From Gemmatimonadota bacterium (lineage in GTDB: Bacteria; Gemmatimonadota; Gemmatimonadetes; Gemmatimonadales; Gemmatimonadaceae): 64,000 nt of DNA. The position numbers were made by a program, and so were the translations under genes. Below, in pieces: positions 34,914-43,285 of this stretch (the stretch's first letter is position 1; each line of letters opens with the position of its first letter). The notes under the pieces were generated by a model. It saw only the letters and a program-made list of their open reading frames with translations, was not told where the DNA came from and made no database searches. The stretch is from assembly GCA_028287235.1 (NCBI GenBank), contig JAQBQB010000022.1:1-64000 (forward strand), read 5' to 3'.

Positions 34914-37900
34914 CTAGCGCGAGTTGCGGGCCGCGAGCTGTAGCCGGAAATCGGTAACCGCGATCGTCGCAAAGGTCGCCCGACCACCGAGCCACACCTG
35001 CGCGGCCGCTGCGCTGACGTCGCCCAGGAAGGTCAGCGACGACCGCCACCGCGCCTGCCCGTCCACGAAGAACGTGACGGACCGATCGTCGCCGATCGAC
35101 AGCTCGAGAAGATGGCTCGCGTCATTTCCGAGAGACGTTGCGCGATCGGAGAACGTTTGCTGTCCGACTGAATAGACGAAGTTTCCGGACGCGGCGTCCC
35201 ACTGAATGGCGATGAGCGGAGCAAAGCGCGGCACGCGCGGGTTGAGTTGTGCCTCAGCCGTCGCGGGCACGAGCGCGATAGCGAACGTCGCCGCCGCGGG
35301 CCTGCCTGTGAACGGAGCGAACAGCCGCGCGCCGGTTCGCAGCCCCGCACGGAGCTGCACGCTCGAGCGCAACAGCACGCCGCTCTCCCATTCGAGATCC
35401 CCATTGGGGTAGAGCGCCGGCGACATCGTACCGGGCGCGCGCGCAACGTACGGCAGGGGCTCACCAAGCGGCAGCCAACGCGAATCAATTCGCGGCGCCG
35501 AGAACGAGTCTGCGATCGTGATCGACTGTGTCGTGCTCACCGCCAGCGCAACCGTGTCGGCGCGCCAGCCCGGGATCGACGCAATGACCGACGCATTGCC
35601 CGGTGCTCGACCCACCACGTGCAGCGAGGACGACGGCTTGTTCGTCGGATCGGCGGGCTGCACGATTTTGGGATCGAGAACGCTCCATCGAACCGAGCGC
35701 GCGGGGAGTGCAGCGCCGTCCACCTGGAGATTCAACAGCGTGAGGAGCGCAGTGTCGCCGAGTGCGAGTGATGAACCGCCAATGATGCGGAGCCGATCGA
35801 CGTACCCCTGGCGCGGTCCGCGCCATGCCGCGATGGAAAACTGTCGTCCCGCCGGAGTGAGACGCCGCACGTCTCCACCGAGCGACGGCCGCGTGTAAAC
35901 GGCGAGATCGCCATCGCGCGCCGACTCGAAGGCGAGCGTGCGTCCGTCGGGCGAAAACGTCGCGTGGTCCTCGTCGCCGCGGTCGGACACCGTCCACAAA
36001 CGCCCGTCGACGAGATCCTGCACGTAGACGCGCGATCCACCACCGCGGGAACTGGTGAAGGCGAGGAACCTGCCGTCGGCCGACCAGCTCGCGTGATAGT
36101 CGTCGGCAGCGCTGGACGTCACGTTGCGCGTGTCCGTTCCGTCGGCGCGACTGACGTACACGTCCCGTTGCCGGCTGGCGGCCGATCGAGCGACCCAGGA
36201 GATCGATGCTCCATCCGGCGACCACTGTGCTTCGGTGACCGCTCGTGCGGACGACGTGTCGAGCGGGATCGGCGCGGAGTTGGTTCCGATCCACTTCACG
36301 AACAGGTCGGAGTCGAGGCTGCCGTCGTCCAACGTTCGAGTCGAAGTGAAGAGCAGGGCGCGACCGTCGGGCGACCAACCCATCGCGACATTGTCGCCGG
36401 CAGCGACGGCGACTGGAATGGTGTCGCGCCGATCGGCCGAGATCACGAACAGGCTCTGCCCGTGAGACGTCACGCGCTCGACCGCCACATGCTGTTTCGT
36501 AGGCGACAACAATGGAGCCGTCCACGCTGACGGCAAGGAATCCAACCACGCGGGGCCCGGCATATCCGGCGGAGGCGGCTGCAATGGAGACGGCCCGCGC
36601 GAGGCCCCCGGCAACGATTGAAGCGCCGTCTGGCCGCGCACGCCCCGCTCCACGAGCACGAGGGTGTCCGACACTACCCGTGTAGCGGCTCGTGCCGCGA
36701 GGCCGCGACGCGCAACGATTCCGATCGCCACGATGATCACCGAGACGGCAATCGACATCAGCCATTGCTGCCGAGTGGCGACGCGAACACGGCTGCGCCG
36801 TGCGGGAGTCGCGGCGCTTGGTTGACGTGGCGGATCGGGGACCTCCGCCTCGGCCGCTACATCTTCCGGCAGGTCGATGGCATCGGCGGCATTGCGCGTG
36901 TCCGGTACATCGGGCGGCTCGTCGACGGGTGCCGTCGTGGTGCCGGGAAGCGCCAACTGACCGCGTCCGAACGCCGTCAGCAACGATTCGATCTCGCGTC
37001 GCGCGCGTTCCTCTGGCGCGAACGTGAGCGCGATGCTCAGCAGCCGCGCCACTTCGGCCGCCGCGCCGACGGCCGCCGCCGCGAAGGCACCGGCACGCGC
37101 GTGTACGAATGCCTCTGAGCCGCGTGCGGCCAACGCATACAGGGCCGCGAGCTCCGCATCGGTACGGGTGTTCTCCGCGCGGAGCGCGTCCGCCGCCCAG
37201 CTGGCGAGCAATGCTCGGCCGGCCAGCCCACTGGTCTCGACCAGAAAGGACAGCGCGCAATCGTGCGCCAACACGAAGCCGTCTCCGACCGTGCGAAGTA
37301 ATCCAGCACGGGTCAGCGCTTCCGCCGCCTCGAGCGCCGCGGACTCGGGCAGATGCGCCGCGGCGGCGAGCAGCCGGAGCGATGCACTTCGCTCGAAAAG
37401 CGACGCCGCAAAGAAGACGCGGCGTTGGGAGGACGTCGCGGCCTGCAGCCTGGCCCAGAGGATGTCGCGGAGCGGCGCCGGCGTGTCCGTCGGCGCGTCG
37501 CCTGCCGCGGCGCGGCGCGCGAGATCGATCGCGGCGAAGGGAAACCCGTTGGTGGCGCGGGCGATCCGGTCGACGTCGATGAGAGATTCGTGATGTGATC
37601 CGCGGAGCGCTTCGCGCACGATGGACGCCGCTTCATCGACCGACAACGGCTCGAGCACGATGCGCATGTCCGGGGCACCGTCCTCCGCGACGACGAGCGC
37701 ACGCAGCCGTTCGACGACCTGCGACGCGCTCCGCTCGGTGCGGTACGCAATCACGAGCATCACCGGGGACTGGTGCAGGCGGCGGGAAAGGTACGTCAGC
37801 AGATCCAACGTGGACGCCGATGCGTGCTGTGCATCGTCGATGATCAGGCAGACCGGCCGCTCGTACGCCACCGCGTCGATGAGCGCGGCGATGCCTTCGA

Positions 37901-39005
37901 AGAATCCAAGGCGTCCCGTGGCGTCCTCGATCGGCGCAACGGCGGGAAGCTCAAACGAGTCGCGTAACTCGGGAAGCAGCCGTGCTGCCTCGGCGAGCAG
38001 ATGCCGGCTCGCGCCCGAAATGCCGGGCGCGCGAACGATGGGCCGGAGCGCCTCGGCGATCGCGATGTATGGAAGTCCGCCGCCGCCGGCCGCCTCGCGG
38101 CCGCGGAAGAGCAGCACGTTGCCGAGATTGCGCGCGCGTTCGGTGAATTCGTCCAACAGGCGCGATTTTCCGAGCCCAGAGCTGCCTTCGACGAGAGTGG
38201 TCGCGCCGCGTTCGGCGCGGAGGCTCGTGAAGGCCTGGAGCATCTTCGAGAGCTCGGCGTCGCGCCCGACAAAGCTGGAGCTTCCTGTCCCATTGACGCG
38301 TTCGGCGGACTGCGGAGTTGTGCTTTCCTGTTTGCGGCGCTTCTGCAGGCGGTCGATCAGCGATCGAATCGCCGCGGGCATTTCAACGTCGAGCTCGTCG
38401 TGGAGCCGCGCGGCGAACTGGAGCGCCGAAGTGAGCGCCTGCGCGGGACGTCCGGCGGCGACGAGAGTGTTCGCCTCGAAAATCGCGGCTTCTTCGTCGT
38501 ACGGCGCGACGGCGGCCAATCGTTCCGCGAAGCGCAGGGCGTCACGTGCCCGGCCATCGCTCGCCGCAGCCCCGCCGGCTGCGAGCAGCGCCTGCTGGAA
38601 CCGGGCGCGGAGGCGGACCCGCTCGCTGTCGGACCAACGATCGAAGGCCGGCTCGCCGAGCTCGAGTCCTTCGAGGAACTCGCCGGCATACGCTTCGACG
38701 GCCTCATCCCATCGCCCGGAGTCGCAGGCCGCGAGAAACGAGTCGCGATCGATTCGGACCAGCCCGTCGCCGGCGATGGCGACATGTTCCCGGTCCTGGG
38801 GAAGCACCTCTTCTCCGAGGACGGTCCGGAGCCGGTGCAGCGACTGGCGGAAGGCGTTGCGTGCCTTTTCCTCTGGAATCTCGCCCCAAAGGATGCTGAT
38901 GAGCTCGTCACGCCTCGCCCGTCCGCGGACGGCGAGGTAGGCCAGCATGGCCAGCGACTTTCCGGGCCCTAGGCCTGGAAGAGTGCGGCCGTCGCTGGCC
39001 ACCAC
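34914..39005 (-). CDS. giant SARP/BTAD regulator fused to AAA ATPase, membrane helix, PD40 propeller and lectin-like tail
   Basis: 1363 residues from GTG 39005 (a second GTG at 39008). Order: winged-helix DNA-binding region and BTAD helical repeat (1-225; RRDELISILWGEIPEEKARN, AFRQSLHRLRTVLGE). An AAA/AfsR-like ATPase follows with Walker A GSSGLGKS (~274-281) and Walker B VCLIIDDAQ (~385-393), then helical repeats to ~690. One membrane helix lies at ~748-767 (WLMSIAVSVIIVAIGIVARR). Several PD40/TolB-like repeats follow (WSPDGRALLFTS, WSADGRFLAFTS, FSPDGRTLAFES), then a concanavalin-like beta domain ending ATFATIAVTDFRLQL. It could bind DNA inside the cell and sense a ligand outside. Sits amid the prepilin genes. 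Confidence 0.82.
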   Translation of the reverse strand: MVASDGRTLPGLGPGKSLAMLAYLAVRGRARRDELISILWGEIPEEKARNAFRQSLHRLRTVLGEEVLPQDREHVAIAGDGLVRIDRDSFLAACDSGRWDEAVEAYAGEFLEGLELGEPAFDRWSDSERVRLRARFQQALLAAGGAAASDGRARDALRFAERLAAVAPYDEEAAIFEANTLVAAGRPAQALTSALQFAARLHDELDVEMPAAIRSLIDRLQKRRKQESTTPQSAERVNGTGSSSFVGRDAELSKMLQAFTSLRAERGATTLVEGSSGLGKSRLLDEFTERARNLGNVLLFRGREAAGGGGLPYIAIAEALRPIVRAPGISGASRHLLAEAARLLPELRDSFELPAVAPIEDATGRLGFFEGIAALIDAVAYERPVCLIIDDAQHASASTLDLLTYLSRRLHQSPVMLVIAYRTERSASQVVERLRALVVAEDGAPDMRIVLEPLSVDEAASIVREALRGSHHESLIDVDRIARATNGFPFAAIDLARRAAAGDAPTDTPAPLRDILWARLQAATSSQRRVFFAASLFERSASLRLLAAAAHLPESAALEAAEALTRAGLLRTVGDGFVLAHDCALSFLVETSGLAGRALLASWAADALRAENTRTDAELAALYALAARGSEAFVHARAGAFAAAAVGAAAEVARLLSIALTFAPEERARREIESLLTAFGRGQLALPGTTTAPVDEPPDVPDTRNAADAIDLPEDVAAEAEVPDPPRQPSAATPARRSRVRVATRQQWLMSIAVSVIIVAIGIVARRGLAARAATRVVSDTLVLVERGVRGQTALQSLPGASRGPSPLQPPPPDMPGPAWLDSLPSAWTAPLLSPTKQHVAVERVTSHGQSLFVISADRRDTIPVAVAAGDNVAMGWSPDGRALLFTSTRTLDDGSLDSDLFVKWIGTNSAPIPLDTSSARAVTEAQWSPDGASISWVARSAASRQRDVYVSRADGTDTRNVTSSAADDYHASWSADGRFLAFTSSRGGGSRVYVQDLVDGRLWTVSDRGDEDHATFSPDGRTLAFESARDGDLAVYTRPSLGGDVRRLTPAGRQFSIAAWRGPRQGYVDRLRIIGGSSLALGDTALLTLLNLQVDGAALPARSVRWSVLDPKIVQPADPTNKPSSSLHVVGRAPGNASVIASIPGWRADTVALAVSTTQSITIADSFSAPRIDSRWLPLGEPLPYVARAPGTMSPALYPNGDLEWESGVLLRSSVQLRAGLRTGARLFAPFTGRPAAATFAIALVPATAEAQLNPRVPRFAPLIAIQWDAASGNFVYSVGQQTFSDRATSLGNDASHLLELSIGDDRSVTFFVDGQARWRSSLTFLGDVSAAAAQVWLGGRATFATIAVTDFRLQLAARNSR

Positions 39006-39118
39006 GGATGGGGAGCCAAGGACCTTGAAATCGAACAGCGGAGTGTTGTTTCGCAGCGTCGTCGCCGAGCGTCCTAGGTCATGATCGCAACCTGAGCGAT
39101 CAGATGAAACAAGCTACG

Positions 39119-39128
39119 CTAACGTTAG
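39119..39128. promoter_or_regulatory. perfect palindrome CTAACGTTAG
   Basis: A 10-bp perfect palindrome, about 110 nt before the giant regulator start. It contains the TAACG word that recurs in the phased arrays downstream, once on each strand. Confidence 0.45.
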
Positions 39129-39150
39129 TTATGACAGATGATTGCGCCGT

Positions 39151-39190
39151 CCGTAACACTTGGTCAAAGGCGACTAACGACCGAGTAACG
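39151..39190. promoter_or_regulatory. phased TAAC array, copy 1
   Basis: CCGTAAC (TAAC at 39154), TAACG (39175) and TAACG (39186): spacings of 21 and 11 nt, two turns and one turn of the helix. The identical layout recurs 150 nt downstream. SARP-type regulators bind direct repeats spaced about 11 nt, so this is a candidate target of the adjacent BTAD protein. Confidence 0.55.
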
Positions 39191-39300
39191 CCTCGCGGCG
39201 ATAATTCCTTCATCAAAACGTGTGGAACGCTGTCGTCCGGCGCGCGTGGCGTGACGGGCTCAAGTGGCCAGAACGGGGACAATTCGAATGAGACCTTGTC

Positions 39301-39340
39301 CCGTAACGGAGTGAATACGTCGAATAACGCGGCCGTAACC
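39301..39340. promoter_or_regulatory. phased TAAC array, copy 2
   Basis: CCGTAAC (TAAC at 39304), TAACG (39325) and TAAC (39336), again 21 and 11 nt apart. It ends 66 nt before the start of pseudopilin 5, the right distance for activation of that promoter. The region 39006-39406 holds no convincing gene otherwise; the frame upstream of the prepilin leader reads as low-complexity, non-coding sequence. Confidence 0.55.
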
Positions 39341-39406
39341 CCGGCCGAATACAGTTCCGCTCAGGTGGATGGCCGACGGGTTGGGACTGCCGAAAAACTG
39401 AGCTTC

Positions 39407-40030
39407 ATGAATTACAGGCACTTTGCGCGTGCGTCGACTCTTGGATTCACCCTTCCCGAAATCCTTGTCTCGCTCAGCCTGATCGCAGCATTAGCGGCAG
39501 TCGTCGTTCCGGCGATGTTGAGCCAGGTGAAGAAGGGCGATCCGACGCGTGTGGGGAACGACGTGGTGAACATCAGAAGTGCGGTGGAGGCATTCCTGGG
39601 CGATGTGCGACGGTATCCGGGGGGTTTCAGCCAGCTTACGCTTCCGATTGCTCTGACTGATCAGCCGCTCTCGGGTACGATGCCGGCCACCTACTTCTAC
39701 GGAACTGCAGAGGTCTCGAGGTGGCGGGGATCGTACCTCGGCGAAGATGCAACCGCGGCGCTAAAGACGGGCTTTGGTTGGAAGTTCGAGAGTCAGTTCG
39801 CAAGCGCAGGGTACGGATCGTCGGGCACCGTAGCGTCCACTACGTCACAGAAGTACCTGTTGCTCACCATCGGCGTGACGGACGTGGCAAGTGCGCAGCA
39901 GCTCGATGCGATGTTCGACGATGGTGATCTCAACGCCGGGTTGATTCGTTATCGGGTTTGTACGGCGGCGCCGGCGTGCACGGCGGGCGCATTAGACACC
40001 GTGAAGTTTTTGCTGATGCCAATTTACTGA
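39407..40030 (+). CDS. prepilin/pseudopilin 5
   Basis: 207 residues from ATG 39407 (MNYRHFARASTLG|FTLPEIL). The same frame is open to 39104, but the extra 101 residues lack coding character and would bury the leader. Glu5 and the VVVPA helix end are present. Globular features: KKGDPTRVGNDVVNIRSAVEAF, RWRGSYLGED (W-x-GPY variant), GVTDVASAQQLDAMFDDGD and a C-terminal VKFLLMPIY. The two cysteines near the end (VCTAAPACTAG) may pair. It lies under the phased TAAC arrays, so it is the likeliest target of the giant regulator. Confidence 0.85.
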   Translation: MNYRHFARASTLGFTLPEILVSLSLIAALAAVVVPAMLSQVKKGDPTRVGNDVVNIRSAVEAFLGDVRRYPGGFSQLTLPIALTDQPLSGTMPATYFYGTAEVSRWRGSYLGEDATAALKTGFGWKFESQFASAGYGSSGTVASTTSQKYLLLTIGVTDVASAQQLDAMFDDGDLNAGLIRYRVCTAAPACTAGALDTVKFLLMPIY

Positions 40031-40128
40031 TGCGACGAGCGCTAGTTCAGCTCTGCAGTTTCTGTTGATCGATTTGGTTCAGTTCGCAACGCAGGTTCAT
40101 TGACGTTCGCCCCTTTTCGGAGATGATC

Positions 40129-40725
40129 ATGAAGAAGCAAGTTCGCCGCAATGGTTTCACGCTCCCTGAAATTCTCGTCACGGTGACCGTGGTTGCCGTT
40201 CTCGCAGCCGTAGTCGTTCCCGCGGTCACGCAGTATGTCAGCAAGGGCGATTCGCCGGCGACGCAGACCGATCTGACCCAGATCCGGAATGCGATCACCG
40301 CGTACTCGGCCGATACGCGCGCCTATCCCGGCACGTTCTACGATCTCGAGAGCAGCCCGTCTGGCCTGACGTCGTGGAAGGGACCGTACACCGGTGCGAC
40401 GCTGGTTGGTGCGACGGGCGCCGGAACGTTCACGAGCGCTGGTTTGAACGTCAAGCTTGGACCGGCCATCACATCGGGCAGCGGCTATGTGACGACCCCG
40501 TTGGTGTTCGTCGTCACCAGCGCGACCTGTCAGGATCTGTGGAACCTCGACAAGACGATCGACGGCGGCACGGGCAGCAGCGGTCAGGCGGACGTGAACT
40601 CCACGTCTGGATCGGTTCAGTGGGGAACCGCCTGCAATGCGACGACCAACACCGGCACGAGCGCCGCGACGGCGCCGGCTTCGGCGGCGGCGATCACCCT
40701 GCGCCTGCTGACGATCGGCTCCTGA
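40129..40725 (+). CDS. prepilin/pseudopilin 6, major-pilin candidate
   Basis: 198 residues from ATG 40129, 6 nt after GGAG; ATG 40123 touches the ribosome binding site and is unlikely. Short leader MKKQVRRNG|FTLPEILVTVTVVAVLAAVVVPA with Glu5. SWKGPYTGAT is the W-x-GPY motif. Two cysteines (ATCQDLWNLDKTIDGG and GTACNATT) are placed as in pseudopilin 7, with which it is roughly co-linear along its whole length. Short leader, own ribosome binding site and Thr/Gly/Ala-rich surface are typical of an abundant subunit; that role is inference. Confidence 0.88.
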   Translation: MKKQVRRNGFTLPEILVTVTVVAVLAAVVVPAVTQYVSKGDSPATQTDLTQIRNAITAYSADTRAYPGTFYDLESSPSGLTSWKGPYTGATLVGATGAGTFTSAGLNVKLGPAITSGSGYVTTPLVFVVTSATCQDLWNLDKTIDGGTGSSGQADVNSTSGSVQWGTACNATTNTGTSAATAPASAAAITLRLLTIGS

Positions 40726-40878
40726 TTCTTCGCTGGGCTGGCGGTTCGGGGGCGGCGGCGAAGCGTCGCCTCGCCCCTGGATACGCCGCTACGATCGGAT
40801 TGGACGGTTCGTGAACAACAACTTGCAGTCTCGCGGCGAATCCATTCGCCCGCAGATCGAAATTTTGGGGGGCAACTC

Positions 40879-41484
40879 ATGATGAAGCGCGTGCGTCGCA
40901 GTGGTTTCACACTGCCTGAAGTCCTGGTGACCGTCACGGTCGTTGCGGTACTCGCCGCGGTCGTCGTGCCGGCAGTAACGCAGTACGTCGGTAAGGGCGA
41001 CGCTCCGGCGACGCAGACCGATCTCAACGAGATCCGCAACTCCATCACGGCGTACGTGTCGGACACGCGAAAGTATCCCACCACCTTCTATGATCTTTCG
41101 GCCGGTGGATCGGGTACGGTTACGGGTTGGAAGGGGCCATACAACACGGTCCAGCTGGCCGGGGCAACTGCGGCCGGTACGTTCACGAGTGCCGGTTTGA
41201 ACATCAAGCTGGGCGCCGCATTCACCAACTCAGGTGGTTACCTCACCACGCCGTTGGTGTTCAACTCGTCGACCGCGACCTGCCAGGATCTCTGGAACCT
41301 GGATAAGTCGATTGACGGCGGAACGGGGCTCATCGCCGATGCAGCCACGATGTCGACGAGTGGTCTCGTTACCTGGGTCACCGCGTGCAACGTCGCGAAC
41401 GGTACGGGCAACAACGCGGCTACGGCATTGCTTACTGCCGGCAACCCGGTAATTACGTTGCGAGTTCTCGCGGTCGGAACCTGA
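40879..41484 (+). CDS. prepilin/pseudopilin 7, tandem paralogue of 6
   Basis: 201 residues, ATG 40879 (MMKRVRRSG|FTLPEVLVTVTVVAVLAA) preceded by GGGGGG. It shares VVVPAVTQYV-KGD-PATQTDL, GWKGPYN, AGTFTSAGLN-KLG and ATCQDLWNLDK-IDGGTG with pseudopilin 6. The divergence is mainly in the C-terminal 50 residues. A strong terminator follows, so genes 5-7 or 6-7 form one unit. Either copy may be the filament subunit, or they may be expressed alternately. Confidence 0.88.
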   Translation: MMKRVRRSGFTLPEVLVTVTVVAVLAAVVVPAVTQYVGKGDAPATQTDLNEIRNSITAYVSDTRKYPTTFYDLSAGGSGTVTGWKGPYNTVQLAGATAAGTFTSAGLNIKLGAAFTNSGGYLTTPLVFNSSTATCQDLWNLDKSIDGGTGLIADAATMSTSGLVTWVTACNVANGTGNNAATALLTAGNPVITLRVLAVGT

Positions 41485-41514
41485 TCTCGCAGAATCGCTC
41501 TACGATCAAATGGA

Positions 41515-41546
41515 AGCGCGGCGACCTCATGGTCGCCGCGCTTTTT
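41515..41546. terminator. intrinsic terminator between pilin 7 and the pilus operon
   Basis: AGCGCGGCGACC-TCAT-GGTCGCCGCGCT, a 12-bp perfect stem followed by TTTTCTT. It lies directly between convergent genes. Confidence 0.85.
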
Positions 41547-41547
41547 C

Positions 41548-43281
41548 TTAGGGAGCAATCTGAAATGCTCCCATCGAGAACGGCGCTAGCGGCAGTCCGT
41601 GGGCGATCAGATCCGCGCGGCTGATCGTCGTTTGTCGGAGCGTTGCCGTCGCGGCCAACGCCGCCTGATTCTCGGGCGTCAACTCGCGCCGGCTCATGAT
41701 TTTCGGGGTGTTCCGCAAGAACGGATCGTTGCGCACGAGCTGCCGGCCCCAGTTCACGAGATCGGCCGGGTAGATCACGACGTCGTACGGCAACGTCGAC
41801 ATCCATTCCAAGCCGTTCCGATATGGTGAGATCACCTGCGCGACATTTCGCGCACGGAGCGGGAGCTGCACGAAGAGCGAAATGGCAAGCGACGCCACGA
41901 TGAGGCGCGTCGCCGTTCGCGCGCCGGTCGCGGTGGCGAGACGCTCCACGCCGACTGCCGCGAGTAGCGCAATGATTCCCAGCGCGTCGTAGATGAACCG
42001 ATACCCCCACCCCTCCCCCTGAGGCGTGGGCATGAGCATTCGCGCGACGATGATCAGCACGACACTCAACGATGCGTCACGAGAGAAAGTGTCCAGCCGA
42101 TCCCACGACAGCATGGCGACGATCATCAAGAGGATGACGAGCGGGGCGTTCCAGCTCGGAACGAGCGCCAAGTGTAGTCCGGTCGTCAGGCTCTGAACCG
42201 CCGTAGGAAGGTGGAACAAGCCCTTCGCGACGGCCGCGGTTGCGCCCGGTGATGCGAACGCCGGCGCGCTCTCGTTCGACACGCGGGCCAGATATCCGTA
42301 CCAATACGACAACCCGCCGGCGTACACGGCCGCGACGTACCCCAGAAACGCGTAGCGCCGGTTTCTCAGGTACCGCAACAGAAAGGGCGGAATGAGAAGC
42401 GCGTGAGGAAAGGGGCTATGTACGCCCAGCGCCGCAACGCCGACCCACGGGAGCAGTGCGTTGGACCACTTCCTTTCGTCGACGTAGAGCCAGAGCCAGG
42501 CGAGCGAGAACAACAGATGCGTCGACATCGAGAACATGGTCATCGACATGAACAGCACCTGCGTCGACGTCGCAGTGAAGAGAGCGGCGAGATACGCTCG
42601 CAACGGCCGCGACGGCCACACTTTTCGCGCGATCGACGCAACGAGCCAAACCGACAATCCGGCCGCAACGGGGCCGCCCAGCCGGTCGAGACCGAGCGCA
42701 ATGAAGCCCGCGTTATACAGCGAATGAATCGGTAAGTAGGACAGCCGCCAGGTACAGCCGGGTGTCGCGGAGATGGACGTAGGCGTCAACGCCGCGATCC
42801 ACCGGCACCACTCGGGCGCCACGACCGCCGACGCATGCCCGCGCGAATAGATCACTGCTTGAAACCACGCCGAGTACTCGTCATCCGCGAGGAGAAACCG
42901 GTGGAACACCAATGTGATTCCGCCCCACACCACCGCGGCGACCAATAGTGAGCCGAGTGCGATTACCCAGGGACGATAGCGCGGCTGCGAAAGCTCGACG
43001 TCAACCGAACCCAGCTGTCGTGTGCATAAGAGGACGACCACCGCGAAACCGGCTACGAGGCAGAGCGGCGCTGGTTCGATGCGCACGAACTGCTCGAAGA
43101 ACAGACTGAAGCCGATATAGTCGCGCATCGAGATGCGCGGTATCGCGATCAGGCCCGCGGCCACGACACCCAGCACGCAAACGGCCGCGAGACGAACGGC
43201 GCGTCTGGCGGCCTCACGATCGGAGTCGATCGGCGGTGTGAAGGCGATCTCCGCGACTCCGTTGCGCGCTGGTGCGTGCAC
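41548..43281 (-). CDS. GT-C-like multi-pass membrane protein at the end of the pilus operon
   Basis: 577 residues from GTG 43281, 4 nt after the secretin-domain lipoprotein gene, so it is the last gene of the pilus operon. About ten to twelve membrane helices. The first large loop holds FHRFLLADDEYSAWFQAVIY, with an acidic DDE like GT-C glycosyltransferases. The C-terminal soluble part contains YNVVIYPADLVNWGRQ-like sequence (TLPYDVVIYPADLVNW). Paralogous to 18349-20271 along its full length. Operon position suggests it modifies a pilin or exported protein, for example by glycosylation; that is inference and no lipid-linked sugar genes are nearby. Confidence 0.7.
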   Translation of the reverse strand: MHAPARNGVAEIAFTPPIDSDREAARRAVRLAAVCVLGVVAAGLIAIPRISMRDYIGFSLFFEQFVRIEPAPLCLVAGFAVVVLLCTRQLGSVDVELSQPRYRPWVIALGSLLVAAVVWGGITLVFHRFLLADDEYSAWFQAVIYSRGHASAVVAPEWCRWIAALTPTSISATPGCTWRLSYLPIHSLYNAGFIALGLDRLGGPVAAGLSVWLVASIARKVWPSRPLRAYLAALFTATSTQVLFMSMTMFSMSTHLLFSLAWLWLYVDERKWSNALLPWVGVAALGVHSPFPHALLIPPFLLRYLRNRRYAFLGYVAAVYAGGLSYWYGYLARVSNESAPAFASPGATAAVAKGLFHLPTAVQSLTTGLHLALVPSWNAPLVILLMIVAMLSWDRLDTFSRDASLSVVLIIVARMLMPTPQGEGWGYRFIYDALGIIALLAAVGVERLATATGARTATRLIVASLAISLFVQLPLRARNVAQVISPYRNGLEWMSTLPYDVVIYPADLVNWGRQLVRNDPFLRNTPKIMSRRELTPENQAALAATATLRQTTISRADLIAHGLPLAPFSMGAFQIAP

Positions 43282-43285
43282 GTGG

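Noticed and set aside
35485-37260. 591-codon reverse-strand frame within the giant regulator gene
   Set aside because: Out-of-frame, arginine-rich; the in-frame product has continuous PD40 and ATPase motifs.
39104-39406. N-terminal extension of prepilin 5 in the same frame
   Set aside because: About 100 Ser/Thr/Asn-rich residues without coding character, covering the phased TAAC arrays and placing the cleavage site over 110 residues in; ATG 39407 gives a normal 13-residue leader.
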